From: JAGLHV01 sp023132075 [NCBI: bacterium]
Lineage (GTDB): Bacteria; CBDUZB01; JAGLHV01
DNA: 11,019 nucleotides
Assembly (NCBI GenBank): GCA_023132075.1
Contig: JAGLYT010000022.1
Span: 1-11,019 of the forward strand
Direction: 5' to 3'
The translations under genes were made by a program, and so were the position numbers. The first letter of the stretch is position 1, and each line of letters opens with the position of its first letter. Below, piece by piece: positions 1-7,020 of the stretch. A model generated the notes under the pieces. It searched no databases. It had not been told where the DNA came from and was given only the letters and a program-made list of their open reading frames with translations.

Positions 1-852
1 TCTATGGAAATAGTAGATTTTATAACTCCCATTTCCAAGCCTTATAAACTGGCAAGCCGTGAGTTTAAAAAAGAAGACACTGTCATTAATGTCAATGGAA
101 TAAAAATCGGGGGAAAACAAATTGTTGTTATGGCGGGGCCGTGTTCTGTAGAAAAAAAAGATTTACTTATTAAAATTGCCCGGGAAATAAAAAAAGCAGG
201 GGCAGGAATTTTAAGAGGCGGTGCATTTAAGCCGCGTACTTCCCCATATAGTTTTCAGGGGTTGGGGGAAAAAGGATTAAAGTATTTGGCTGCCGCAAAA
301 AAAATGACCGGGTTGCCGATAGTGACAGAAGCAATGACTATTGAACAAGTAAAATTAGTAGAAAAGTATAGTGATATTATTCAAATCGGGGCAAGGAATG
401 TACAAAATTTTGATTTGTTAAAAGCAGTAGGAAAGAGTAGGAAACCGGTTTTGTTAAAAAGAGGTATTGCGACGACAGTAAAAGAATTTCTTATGTCTGC
501 CGAATATATTATGTCACAGGGAAATTGTAAAATTATTCTTTGCGAGAGGGGTATTAGGACTTTTGAACAATCTACCCGTTTTACCATGGATTTAAATGCT
601 GTTCCGGTAATAAAACGTTTGAGCCACTTGCCCATAATCATTGATCCCAGTCATGGTACAGGGGTTAGAGATTATGTAGCCCCTTTAAGTAAAGCTGCTA
701 TAGCTGTCGGGGCGGATGGATTAATGATTGAAGTCCATTCTAAACCCGAAGAAGCGTTGTCTGATGGGCCTCAATCGTTATTACCCGAAGATTTTTCTTC
801 TTTAATGGAGGATTTGAAAAAAGTTGCCTATGCTGTAGGAAGAGATATTTAA
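1..852 (+). CDS. aroF: 3-deoxy-7-phosphoheptulonate (DAHP) synthase, 5' end cut by window
   Basis: Condenses phosphoenolpyruvate and erythrose 4-phosphate to DAHP, the first committed shikimate step, in the cytoplasm. It is the AroA(Q)/type I-beta, KDO8P-synthase-like form. Counting from the ATG at position 4, visible motifs are AGPCSVE (44-50), [17 protein letters not shown] (70-86), QIGARN (127-132), LLKRG (150-154), [10 protein letters not shown] (179-188), DPSHGTG (214-220) and EVH/LSDG (243-255). The expected metal ligands are present: Cys47, His217, Glu243 and Asp254. Family members such as the Thermotoga enzyme are about 338 aa with an N-terminal ferredoxin-like regulatory domain. Here the first residues ([18 protein letters not shown]) align with the end of that domain, and the frame is open to base 1, so the true start is probably upstream of the window. 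The ATG at 4 is then internal. The gene lies 13 bases before tyrA, in an apparent operon. The function is secure; presence of the missing domain is inferred. Confidence 0.93.
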   Translation, partial: SMEIVDFITPISKPYKLASREFKKEDTVINVNGIKIGGKQIVVMAGPCSVEKKDLLIKIAREIKKAGAGILRGGAFKPRTSPYSFQGLGEKGLKYLAAAKKMTGLPIVTEAMTIEQVKLVEKYSDIIQIGARNVQNFDLLKAVGKSRKPVLLKRGIATTVKEFLMSAEYIMSQGNCKIILCERGIRTFEQSTRFTMDLNAVPVIKRLSHLPIIIDPSHGTGVRDYVAPLSKAAIAVGADGLMIEVHSKPEEALSDGPQSLLPEDFSSLMEDLKKVAYAVGRDI

Positions 853-865
853 AAGGTAAAAAAAC

Positions 866-1762
866 ATGAAAACAAAAGTAAAAATAAAAAAGATTAGTAT
901 CATAGGGGTTGGATTAATTGGCGGTTCGTTAGGTTTAGCCCTTAAAAAAATGAATCGTAAATCCGAAATAACCGGAATAGGCAGGCACCTGCACAAATTA
1001 AAAAGGGCTAAAAAAATAGGCGCTATTGATAAATATACTACAGATTTTAAAAAAGGGGTGAAGAATGCTGAGTTGGTTATTTTAGCTGTTCCGGTAAGTT
1101 TAATTCCCCGGTTGGTTAAAAAACTTATTCCTCATTTTAAAGATGGATGTATTGTTTTTGATGTGGGTAGCGTAAAAAAATCCGTTGTAGAGAAAATAGA
1201 GGATATGTTTTCTGCTCTTACTAAAAAATCTTTATTTTTTATTGGTGTTCATCCTATGGCCGGGAGTGAAAAAACAGGAGTGGAAAATGCACGAAGAGAT
1301 TTATTTTACAATGCTGCCTGTATTATTACACCTACCGCCGGTACGGATAAAAATGCTTTGGGAGTAGTAAAGAATATCTGGAATGCTTTGGGTTCCCGCC
1401 TATTTTTAATGTCTCCCCGCGAACATGATTTTATTGTTGGATTTACCAGTCATCTTCCCCATATTATTGCTAATTGCTTAGTTAAAGAAGTAGGTGCACT
1501 GGCAGGAAAAGATAAACGCATAAAGAAAATATTAGCCGGTAGTTTTCGGGATATGACCCGCATAGCGGGGAGTGATGAGAAGATATGGGCGGACATATGT
1601 ATAAATAACCAAATAGCTATAATAGAAAGTTTAAAAAGTTTTCAGGTTTATATTTATGAAATGACAAAAAAAATAGCTGAGGGAAAAAAAGAAGCAGTAT
1701 TAAAAGAATTTGTGGAGGCAAAAAAAATTAAGGCAAAATTAGTTGATAATTCACGCCTTTAA
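866..1762 (+). CDS. tyrA: Prephenate (or arogenate) dehydrogenase
   Basis: Catalyses the NAD(P)-dependent oxidative decarboxylation of prephenate to 4-hydroxyphenylpyruvate, committing carbon to tyrosine. The 298-aa protein has an N-terminal Rossmann fold with the dinucleotide loop GVGLIGGS (14-21). It then carries DVGSVK (99-104), the HPMAGSE motif (129-135), TSHLPH (194-199) holding the expected active-site His196, and SFRDMTRIAGSD (226-237). There is no chorismate mutase fusion upstream and no C-terminal ACT domain, so feedback by tyrosine, if any, is not through an ACT module. AAAAGG at 851-856 is a usable ribosome-binding site about 9 bases before the ATG. The gene sits between the DAHP synthase and EPSP synthase genes. 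Prephenate versus arogenate preference cannot be read from the sequence. Confidence 0.95.
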   Translation: MKTKVKIKKISIIGVGLIGGSLGLALKKMNRKSEITGIGRHLHKLKRAKKIGAIDKYTTDFKKGVKNAELVILAVPVSLIPRLVKKLIPHFKDGCIVFDVGSVKKSVVEKIEDMFSALTKKSLFFIGVHPMAGSEKTGVENARRDLFYNAACIITPTAGTDKNALGVVKNIWNALGSRLFLMSPREHDFIVGFTSHLPHIIANCLVKEVGALAGKDKRIKKILAGSFRDMTRIAGSDEKIWADICINNQIAIIESLKSFQVYIYEMTKKIAEGKKEAVLKEFVEAKKIKAKLVDNSRL

Positions 1763-1772
1763 AGTTAAAAAA

Positions 1773-3056
1773 ATGGCACAGATTGTTATCGAAAATAAAA
1801 AAACCGTAAAGGGAGAAATAAGTGTTTTAGGGGATAAGTCTATTTCTCATCGGGCTGTTATTTTAGGCAGTATTAGTTCAGGGAGAATGTCTATTAAAGG
1901 TTTTCTGAATGCTTTAGACTGCCAGGCTACGGTTAAAATTTTTTCTTCTCTGGGAATAAAAATTGAGAGACAACATTCTGATGAGTTAAATATTTATGGG
2001 AAAGGCCTAAGAAGTTTAAAAAAACCCTTAGAAGTACTAAATGTCGGTAATTCCGGGACTACAATACGAGTGGTAAGCGGGATTTTATCCGGACAGGATT
2101 TTTCTTCATCCGTTACCGGTGATGAGTCTATAAAGAAACGGCCGATGAGGAGAATTATTCAGCCTTTAAGACAAATGGGGGCGGAAATAACCGCATCTGA
2201 GGGTAATTATCCGCCTTTGAATATTGTTGGAAAACCATTGCACTCTATCAATTATAACTTGCCTATAGCCAGTGCCCAGGTAAAATCATGTATTCTTTTA
2301 GCAGGTCTTTTTAGTTCCGGAGAAACCTCAGTTACCGAACCTTTTAAGTCAAGAGATCATACTGAAAGAATGTTACATTTTTTGGAAGCGGATATAAGGG
2401 TTTCGGGCCTTACCGTTGCTATTTCAGGGAAAAAAGAAATAAAAGCAAAGAATATTATTGTTCCCGGGGATGTTTCTTCAGCTTCTTTTTTTATGGTTGC
2501 TGCTGCAATGACGGAAAATTCTCAATTGACAATAAAAAATATAGGTTTAAATTCCACCAGAACAGGAATAATTAGTATTTTGAAGGCAATGGGGGCTAAT
2601 ATTGAGGAACAAAATAAAGAAGAAGTGTGTAATGAACCTGTAGGAGATTTGTTTATAAAAAGCAGTAAATTATGTGGCATCGAGATTGGAAGAGAGTCAA
2701 TTCCCGGGTTAATAGATGAAATTCCTATTTTAGCGGTAGCTGCTACCCAGGCAAAAGGAGTAACGGAAATCAGGGGAGCGGAGGAATTACGGGTAAAAGA
2801 AAGTGACCGGATAAAGGTAATGTCTTCGGAACTTTCTAAAATGGGGGCAAGAATAGAAGAAAAAAAAGACGGAATGTTAATTTATGGCCCGACCAAGTTG
2901 AAAGGATGTCAGCTGGATAGTTTTGGGGACCATAGAGTCGCGATGGCTTTGACTATTGCCGGATTAGTTGCTTCGGGTAAAACGGTAATTAATAATACTG
3001 ATTGTATCAATACTTCTTTTCCCGGGTTTGAAGAGAGACTAAGAAGTGTAATGTGA
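1773..3056 (+). CDS. aroA: 3-phosphoshikimate 1-carboxyvinyltransferase (EPSP synthase), class II-like
   Basis: Transfers the enolpyruvyl group of PEP to shikimate 3-phosphate, the sixth shikimate step. From ATG 1773 it is 427 aa, the normal family length. Motifs are GDKSISHR (20-27, with Lys22), GNSGTTIR (92-99), KRPMRR (122-127), SAQVK (167-171), RDHTE (194-198), NSTR (260-263), LIDEIP with catalytic Asp315, KESDR with Glu343, and GDHRVAMA (385-392). SAQ-K, RDHTE and N-TR are class II hallmarks. The position of E. coli Lys411 is Asn here (CINTSFP), as is usual outside class I. ATG 1773 is chosen because the protein then begins in the family's usual way, 10 bases after the tyrA stop. An in-frame TTG at 1743 would overlap tyrA by 20 bases and add ten residues; it has an AAGG at 1731-1734, whereas the ATG has no clear Shine-Dalgarno sequence. 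The start is therefore less certain than the function. Confidence 0.94.
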   Translation: MAQIVIENKKTVKGEISVLGDKSISHRAVILGSISSGRMSIKGFLNALDCQATVKIFSSLGIKIERQHSDELNIYGKGLRSLKKPLEVLNVGNSGTTIRVVSGILSGQDFSSSVTGDESIKKRPMRRIIQPLRQMGAEITASEGNYPPLNIVGKPLHSINYNLPIASAQVKSCILLAGLFSSGETSVTEPFKSRDHTERMLHFLEADIRVSGLTVAISGKKEIKAKNIIVPGDVSSASFFMVAAAMTENSQLTIKNIGLNSTRTGIISILKAMGANIEEQNKEEVCNEPVGDLFIKSSKLCGIEIGRESIPGLIDEIPILAVAATQAKGVTEIRGAEELRVKESDRIKVMSSELSKMGARIEEKKDGMLIYGPTKLKGCQLDSFGDHRVAMALTIAGLVASGKTVINNTDCINTSFPGFEERLRSVM

Positions 3057-3111
3057 TTTTAAAATTGAGCCAAAGAAAAAACTTGATTAGACTTGTTGAA
3101 TAAAATCTAAG

Positions 3112-3165
3112 AAAGGAGGGGAATTTAGTTAAAAAGAATATTAAATTAAAATAAATAGGGAGAGA
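3112..3165 (+). promoter_or_regulatory. Leader of the outer-membrane protein gene with two Shine-Dalgarno-like sites
   Basis: GGGAGAG at about 3158-3164 lies just upstream of the ATG at 3169 and is the working ribosome-binding site. A stronger purine tract, AAAGGAGGGG at 3112-3121, stands about 48 bases before the start, with no ATG, GTG or TTG at a proper distance after it. The 112-base gap before this gene is the first real spacer in the operon-like run. A separate promoter may lie here, but no convincing -35/-10 pair could be read. Confidence 0.4.
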
Positions 3166-3168
3166 AAA

Positions 3169-3765
3169 ATGAAAAAAAGCCTAACGATTAGTTTAATTGC
3201 AGTATTTGTTTTAAGTCTGAGTTCTTTTGTTTTAGCTGAGGATTTAGCCGGGAAGAGTAGTCTAGGAGTGGATTTGAGTTATTTTTCCTGTGAAGGTTGG
3301 GATAATGATGAATGGGACCAGGCAGGACTTATGGTAGAAGCGAAATATAGATATTTCATTAATGAAAATATTGCCCTGGGTGGAAGTGTTGGTTATTGGT
3401 CTGATACTTATGAAGATAACGGATTTGAAGCCACACTTACAATAATTCCGATTTTAGTTAATGCCGATTATTTTTTTACCCTTGATAATGAAAAGCTAAA
3501 ACCTTATGTCGGATTAGGTTTAGGTCTATTTAATTCTACAGTTAAACTTGACTGGGGCACTGATTCTAACGATGAAAGTATTTCACCTTTTGGGTTTCGT
3601 TTGGGTGGTGGAGTAGAATATCAAGTAAGTCCTAAGATAAGTATTAGTGGTAATTTGAAGTATCAAATTTTGAGTCTTGACTTTGAAGAAAATACTCCTG
3701 ACCCTGACGAAGAAGGGGATGCTAACGGATTAATAGTTGGTGCCGGAGTAAATTTATTATTCTAA
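3169..3765 (+). CDS. Small outer-membrane beta-barrel protein (OmpW/OmpA-barrel type)
   Basis: A predicted 198-aa exported protein. Residues 1-23 form a classic signal peptide: KK, then a hydrophobic core from 5 to 21, with cleavage after VLA. The mature part is built of alternating hydrophobic/polar, glycine- and aromatic-rich strands, for example YVGLGLGLFN, FGFRLGGGVEYQV and LIVGAGVNLLF. Acidic Asp/Glu/Asn-rich stretches such as EENTPDPDEEGDAN look like loops. The last residue is Phe, the usual C-terminal signal recognised by the BAM machinery. Size and layout fit an eight-stranded barrel of the broad 'outer membrane protein beta-barrel domain' group. No ligand or specific role can be named. 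It interrupts a run of cytoplasmic metabolic genes, has its own leader and is followed by a strong hairpin, so it is probably expressed as a separate unit. The barrel call is good; any finer family name would be a guess. Confidence 0.8.
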   Translation: MKKSLTISLIAVFVLSLSSFVLAEDLAGKSSLGVDLSYFSCEGWDNDEWDQAGLMVEAKYRYFINENIALGGSVGYWSDTYEDNGFEATLTIIPILVNADYFFTLDNEKLKPYVGLGLGLFNSTVKLDWGTDSNDESISPFGFRLGGGVEYQVSPKISISGNLKYQILSLDFEENTPDPDEEGDANGLIVGAGVNLLF

Positions 3766-3800
3766 ATATAGTTTAAAAAAACTAATTTTTAATGATATTT

Positions 3801-3840
3801 CCCGTTGCGGGTTTGGAATATATTCCAAACCCGCAATGGG
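3801..3840 (+). terminator. 40-base near-perfect palindrome, probable terminator or processing hairpin
   Basis: The two 20-base arms (3801-3820 and 3821-3840) are reverse complements except at one position (3804/3837), which is a G-U wobble in the + strand RNA. An 18-bp stem with a TATA loop would form; its inner part is GGGTTTGGAA paired with TTCCAAACCC. It lies 35 bases after the stop of the beta-barrel gene and 35 bases before cmk. The bases after it (ATGAATTTTATAAAAGG) are only weakly T-rich, so it is not a textbook intrinsic terminator. It could instead stabilise a 3' end or be one copy of a dispersed palindromic repeat. The hairpin is seen directly; its function is inferred. Confidence 0.6.
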
Positions 3841-3875
3841 ATGAATTTTATAAAAGGTAAGTAAATTAAATAAAA

Positions 3876-4538
3876 ATGGATAAAATAATTATTGCTATAG
3901 ATGGGCCTGCCGGAGCAGGTAAGAGTGAAATAGCTAAAAGGGTTGCTCGTGGGTTAAAATACGAGTATATAGATACGGGAGCGATGTATCGGGCAATTGC
4001 CTGGAAGCTATTAAAAAGTAAAATTAATATAGAAGATGATGAAGAATTACAGCAGTTGATAGATAATACTGAAATTAGTTGGCAGTCACAAGAAAATGTT
4101 TTCCGTGTTTTTGTAGATGGGGGAGAAGTAACTGATGAAATCAGAACACAAAGTATTACTAAAAAAACTAATGAAATTTCCATGATTCAAAAAGTAAGAG
4201 AATATTTATTAATACTGCAGAGGAAGGCAGGTGTTGAAAAGGGGATTATTATGGAAGGAAGGGATATAGGGACAGCAGTTTTTCCTCAGGCAGAAAAAAA
4301 GTTTTATCTTGATGCTACTTTAGAAGAACGGGCAAAAAGAAGGTACAGAGATTTAAAAAAACAAGATCAAACAGTAAAAATGGAAAAAATAAAAGAAGCA
4401 ATTAGGTTCAGAGATGAAAAAGATAAAAATAGAAGTTTAAATCCCCTAAAAGCCGCTAGGGATGCTATTCTAATAGATACGACTAATTTATCATTGGAAG
4501 AAGTTGTTCAGTGTATTCTTGATAAACTTAAAAAGTGA
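3876..4538 (+). CDS. cmk: (d)CMP kinase (cytidylate kinase)
   Basis: Phosphorylates CMP and dCMP with ATP, feeding nucleotide and CDP-lipid pools. At 220 aa it has the usual length for bacterial Cmk. Visible elements are the P-loop GPAGAGKS (10-17), DTGAMYR (33-39) in the nucleotide-binding region, EGRDIGT (127-133), the basic lid region ERAKRRYRDL (151-160), and RDEKDKNRSLNPLKAA (179-194) followed by ILIDTT. The ATG at 3876 gives the canonical beginning of the family. No good Shine-Dalgarno sequence sits at the normal distance: AAAAGG at 3852-3857 is 18 bases away. It starts the conserved cmk-plsC-ispH-rpsA cluster and is separated from the shikimate genes only by the outer-membrane protein gene. 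Confidence 0.95.
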   Translation: MDKIIIAIDGPAGAGKSEIAKRVARGLKYEYIDTGAMYRAIAWKLLKSKINIEDDEELQQLIDNTEISWQSQENVFRVFVDGGEVTDEIRTQSITKKTNEISMIQKVREYLLILQRKAGVEKGIIMEGRDIGTAVFPQAEKKFYLDATLEERAKRRYRDLKKQDQTVKMEKIKEAIRFRDEKDKNRSLNPLKAARDAILIDTTNLSLEEVVQCILDKLKK

Positions 4539-4587
4539 TAAAGATTTTAAAAGGATAAATAATCAATTTAATCTTGGAAACAAAGAA

Positions 4588-5166
4588 ATGATTTATTTTA
4601 TAGGATACAATATTTTATGGTTATTGGTCAGAGGTCTTTTGAGTTTAAAAACTTACGGAAGAAAAAACTTTCCTCAAAAAGGAAAGGTAATTATTGCTCC
4701 TAATCATACAAGTTATTTAGATCCTCCCATTGTTGGTGTGGCTGTAAGAAGAAAAATTTATAGTTTAGCTAAAAAGGAACTTTTTCGTGTATCACTTTTT
4801 GGAAAAACCCTAAAAGCGATTAATGTTATTCCCATAAAAAGAGGGGGGGCCAGCGGAAGTTCTTTAAAAAAAGTAATTGATTATTTAAATAGCGGTGAGG
4901 GTGTTGTTGTTTTTCCGGAGGGAACACGCAGTAAGGATGGAAAATTAGGTAAAGCTAAACGTGGGATAGGCTTATTAGTGGTTAAAGCAAAGGCACCTGT
5001 TTTACCGGTATTAGTTGAATATAATAATAGTTGCTTTAATTTTAAATCTGTAAAAGTAAAATTTGGGAAACTATTATATTACAATGATTTTCCTGAAAAT
5101 AAAGAATCTTATGAGGCGATAAGTAATGATATTATAAAACAGATAAGAAAATTAAAAGAGAGTTGA
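4588..5166 (+). CDS. plsC: 1-acyl-sn-glycerol-3-phosphate acyltransferase
   Basis: Acylates lysophosphatidic acid to phosphatidic acid at the cytoplasmic membrane. From ATG 4588 the protein is 192 aa, short but typical of the compact PlsC forms found next to cmk. The catalytic block I is NHTSYLD (39-45; His40, Asp45). The second block is around VIPIKRGG (80-87), block III is FPEGTRS (109-115; Glu111), and block IV is APVLPVLV (136-143). Residues 3-20 form a hydrophobic N-terminal segment that probably anchors the enzyme to the membrane. A TTG at 4504 would lengthen it by 28 polar residues and overlap cmk by 35 bases. ATG 4588 is preferred because the protein then begins at the hydrophobic segment, although the ribosome-binding site (TTGGAAAC near 4574-4581) is weak. 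The acyl donor (acyl-ACP or acyl-CoA) is not determinable. Confidence 0.93.
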   Translation: MIYFIGYNILWLLVRGLLSLKTYGRKNFPQKGKVIIAPNHTSYLDPPIVGVAVRRKIYSLAKKELFRVSLFGKTLKAINVIPIKRGGASGSSLKKVIDYLNSGEGVVVFPEGTRSKDGKLGKAKRGIGLLVVKAKAPVLPVLVEYNNSCFNFKSVKVKFGKLLYYNDFPENKESYEAISNDIIKQIRKLKES

Positions 5167-5182
5167 TTAGAAAGTGAAAAAA

Positions 5183-6019
5183 ATGGAAATTGTAATAGCA
5201 AAGAATGCCGGGTTTTGTTTTGGGGTAAAAAGAGCAATAAATCTGGTAGTAAAAGCAGGGGAGGGTAAAAAATCTCTTTATACCTTAGGGCCGATTATTC
5301 ATAATCCTCAGGTGGTAGACAAGTTAGAAAAACAGGGTGTTGGTATAATTTACGATTTACATAAATTTAAAAAAGGAAGGATCGTTGTTCGTTCTCATGG
5401 TGCGGATTTATCTTTTTTCAAAGAGGCAAGAGAAAAAGGGATAGAAATTGTTGATGCAACCTGTCCGTTTGTAAAAAGTGCTCAAAATTTGATTAAACAG
5501 TTAAGTAAAGACAATTACAAAGTAGTAATTGTCGGAGAAAAAGACCATCCGGAAGTAAAAGGTTTAATCAGTTATGCTAATACTGAAGTAGAAGTTATTC
5601 AAAAAACAAATCAACTAAAGAATGTTTTTTGCTGGAAAAGAATAGGAGTAATTAGCCAGACCACTCAATCGAGAGAAAACTTTAAAATAATTGTCTCCGG
5701 CCTCCTGCAGCATACAAAAGAGATTAAAATATATAACACTATTTGCGAAGCCACACAAGATCGCCAAAATGAAGCAAAAAAAATAGCTCAAAGAGTAAAT
5801 TTAATGTTGATTATAGGAGGGTATAATAGCGCTAATACTAATCGTTTAGCAAGAACGTGCAAGGAAATTCAGAAGAAAACTTATCATATTGAAACAGAAA
5901 AAGATTTAGAAACAAGTTGGTTTAAAAATGTTAAAAAAGTGGGAATAAGTACAGGGACTTCTACTCCTCAGTGGATAATAGAGGAAGTAGTTAAAAAATT
6001 AAGGAGGCTAAAACTATAA
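5183..6019 (+). CDS. ispH: 4-hydroxy-3-methylbut-2-enyl diphosphate reductase
   Basis: Last enzyme of the MEP pathway. It reduces HMBPP to IPP and DMAPP using a [4Fe-4S] cluster. From ATG 5183 it is 278 aa. The three cluster cysteines are Cys12 (AGFCFGVKRA), Cys94 (DATCPFV) and Cys188 (NTICEATQDRQ). Substrate-pocket residues are also seen: His40 (GPIIHNPQV), His72 (RSHG), His122 and Glu124 (DHPEVKG), the SQTTQS stretch (158-163), YNSANT (214-219) and STPQ (260-263). A GTG at 5174 is an alternative start adding three residues (MKK); neither start has a strong Shine-Dalgarno sequence. The stop codon overlaps the rpsA start by one base (TAATG at 6017-6021), which indicates translational coupling. 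IspH next to, or even fused with, an S1 protein is a known arrangement in other bacteria. Confidence 0.96.
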   Translation: MEIVIAKNAGFCFGVKRAINLVVKAGEGKKSLYTLGPIIHNPQVVDKLEKQGVGIIYDLHKFKKGRIVVRSHGADLSFFKEAREKGIEIVDATCPFVKSAQNLIKQLSKDNYKVVIVGEKDHPEVKGLISYANTEVEVIQKTNQLKNVFCWKRIGVISQTTQSRENFKIIVSGLLQHTKEIKIYNTICEATQDRQNEAKKIAQRVNLMLIIGGYNSANTNRLARTCKEIQKKTYHIETEKDLETSWFKNVKKVGISTGTSTPQWIIEEVVKKLRRLKL

Positions 6020-6021
6020 TG
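6001..6021 (+). promoter_or_regulatory. Strong ribosome-binding site and coupled stop/start for rpsA
   Basis: AAGGAGG at 6001-6007 is a near-consensus Shine-Dalgarno sequence inside the last codons of ispH, 11 bases before the rpsA ATG. The ispH TAA and rpsA ATG share one adenine (TAATG). This fixes the rpsA start and suggests coupled translation. Confidence 0.75.
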
Positions 6022-7020
6022 GGAGAGGATCTTTTCGAAAACCAGGAAATTTCAATGGAGGAAGTTTTATCCTCTGAGGGAAAAAGTAATTTTCAAGAAG
6101 GAGAGGTTATTTCAGGGGAGATAATAAAAATTGATGCTGAAAATGTTTTTGTTGATGTAGGGTTAAAATCCGAAGGAGTTATTCCGTTAATGGAATTTAA
6201 TCAGTATAACGAAAATAGCGAAATAAAAGTAGGAAAAAAAATTGGGGTGTATTTAAAAAAGATTGAAGGGAAATCCGGTTGTCCGGTGTTATCTTACGAA
6301 AAAGCTTATGGTATAAAAAAATCAGAAGAATTAAGGAGAGCTTATCAGAATGGAGAAGCTGTGGAGGGAAAGGTAATACGCAAAGTAAAGGGTGGATTAT
6401 GTATAAATATAGGCAGGGATGCTTTTTTGCCCCAGTCTCAGATTTCTTTACAATTTTCAAAAGATTTAGACTGTTTTGTCGGACAAAAATTTAAAGTAAA
6501 GATTACAAAATTTTCTTCGGAAGAGAATAATATTGTGGTTTCTTCCCGGCTTGTATTAGAAAAAGAAAGGGAAGAAAGGAAAAGGGACAGAATTACTTCC
6601 TTAAAAGAGGGGGAGGTTTGTTGGGGTATAGTAAAAAGAATTACTGAATTCGGAGCCTTTGTGGATATTGGAGGGATAGATGGATTATTACACAAAAATG
6701 ACATTTCCTGGGGAAGGGTAGAAAAAGTGGGAGAGTTTTTAAAAGAAGGAGAGGAAATAGAAGTTAAGGTTATTTCTTTTAATCCGGATACTCAGAAAAT
6801 ATCTTTAGGATTAAAGCAATTGACGACGCATCCATGGGAGAATATCGAAAATAAATATCCGATAGGGTCGTTAGTGAGTGGACGGGTCAGAAATATTACC
6901 AATTTTGGTTTTTTTATAGAAATAGAAGAAGGGATAGAAGGGTTGGTTCACATCTCTGAGATTTCCTGGACGGAAAAAATGAAGACATCCTTCCAAAGTC
7001 GTTTCCAGAGGGGGCATTAG
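6019..7020 (+). CDS. rpsA: Ribosomal protein S1, N-terminal part (domains 1-4), gene broken by frameshift
   Basis: S1 binds mRNA and the 30S subunit and helps initiate translation. This 333-aa reading frame holds a short acidic leader (1-25) and S1/OB-fold repeats starting near residues 26 (EGEVISGEIIKID), 113 (GEAVEGKVIRKV), 195 (KEGEVCWGIVKRITEFGAFVDI) and 281 (PIGSLVSGRVRNITNFGFFIEI). The fourth repeat runs normally through EGLVHISEISWTEKMK, then turns into unrelated residues (TSFQSRFQRGH) and stops at 7020, losing the last strands of the fold. The missing continuation is encoded at once in another frame downstream. The upstream boundary is secure (near-perfect Shine-Dalgarno, TAATG overlap with ispH). 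A protein ending here would carry a half-finished S1 domain, so this is unlikely to be a natural short S1. Confidence 0.9.
   Translation: MGEDLFENQEISMEEVLSSEGKSNFQEGEVISGEIIKIDAENVFVDVGLKSEGVIPLMEFNQYNENSEIKVGKKIGVYLKKIEGKSGCPVLSYEKAYGIKKSEELRRAYQNGEAVEGKVIRKVKGGLCINIGRDAFLPQSQISLQFSKDLDCFVGQKFKVKITKFSSEENNIVVSSRLVLEKEREERKRDRITSLKEGEVCWGIVKRITEFGAFVDIGGIDGLLHKNDISWGRVEKVGEFLKEGEEIEVKVISFNPDTQKISLGLKQLTTHPWENIENKYPIGSLVSGRVRNITNFGFFIEIEEGIEGLVHISEISWTEKMKTSFQSRFQRGH
6982..7004 (+). other. rpsA: Frameshift site inside rpsA domain 4
   Basis: The frame in use before this point begins codons at 6979 (ATG) and 6982 (AAG); the frame used after it begins at 7002 or 7005. Removing base A6985 and base G7001 gives one continuous frame reading M-K-H-P-S-K-V-F-P-E-G-A-L-V. 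This has the same length between WTEK and the next conserved strand as the parallel stretch of the fifth repeat (WTKKIKHPKEIL...). A single -1 slip at the A6 run 6974-6979 would also join the frames, but would give one residue too many and lose the conserved K-H-P. Confidence 0.75.

Noticed and set aside
381-641. Open frame of 86 codons on the minus strand inside the DAHP synthase gene
   Set aside because: It lies wholly within a secure gene, has no recognisable motif and no ribosome-binding site; a frame shadow.
3065-3093. Possible promoter TTGAGC - 17 bases - TAGACT before the outer-membrane gene
   Set aside because: Only about four of six bases match in each box and similar matches are common in AT-rich DNA; not strong enough to annotate.
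3866-4183. Minus-strand frame of 105 codons opposite cmk
   Set aside because: It is the antisense of the conserved Cmk P-loop region, and its Leu/Ile/Ser-rich composition follows from that.
4504-4587. Longer plsC starting at TTG 4504
   Set aside because: It would add 28 polar residues overlapping cmk that are not expected in the family; ATG 4588 begins right at the membrane segment.
6197-6704. Several short frames on both strands inside rpsA
   Set aside because: All overlap the confident S1 repeats and show no family features.
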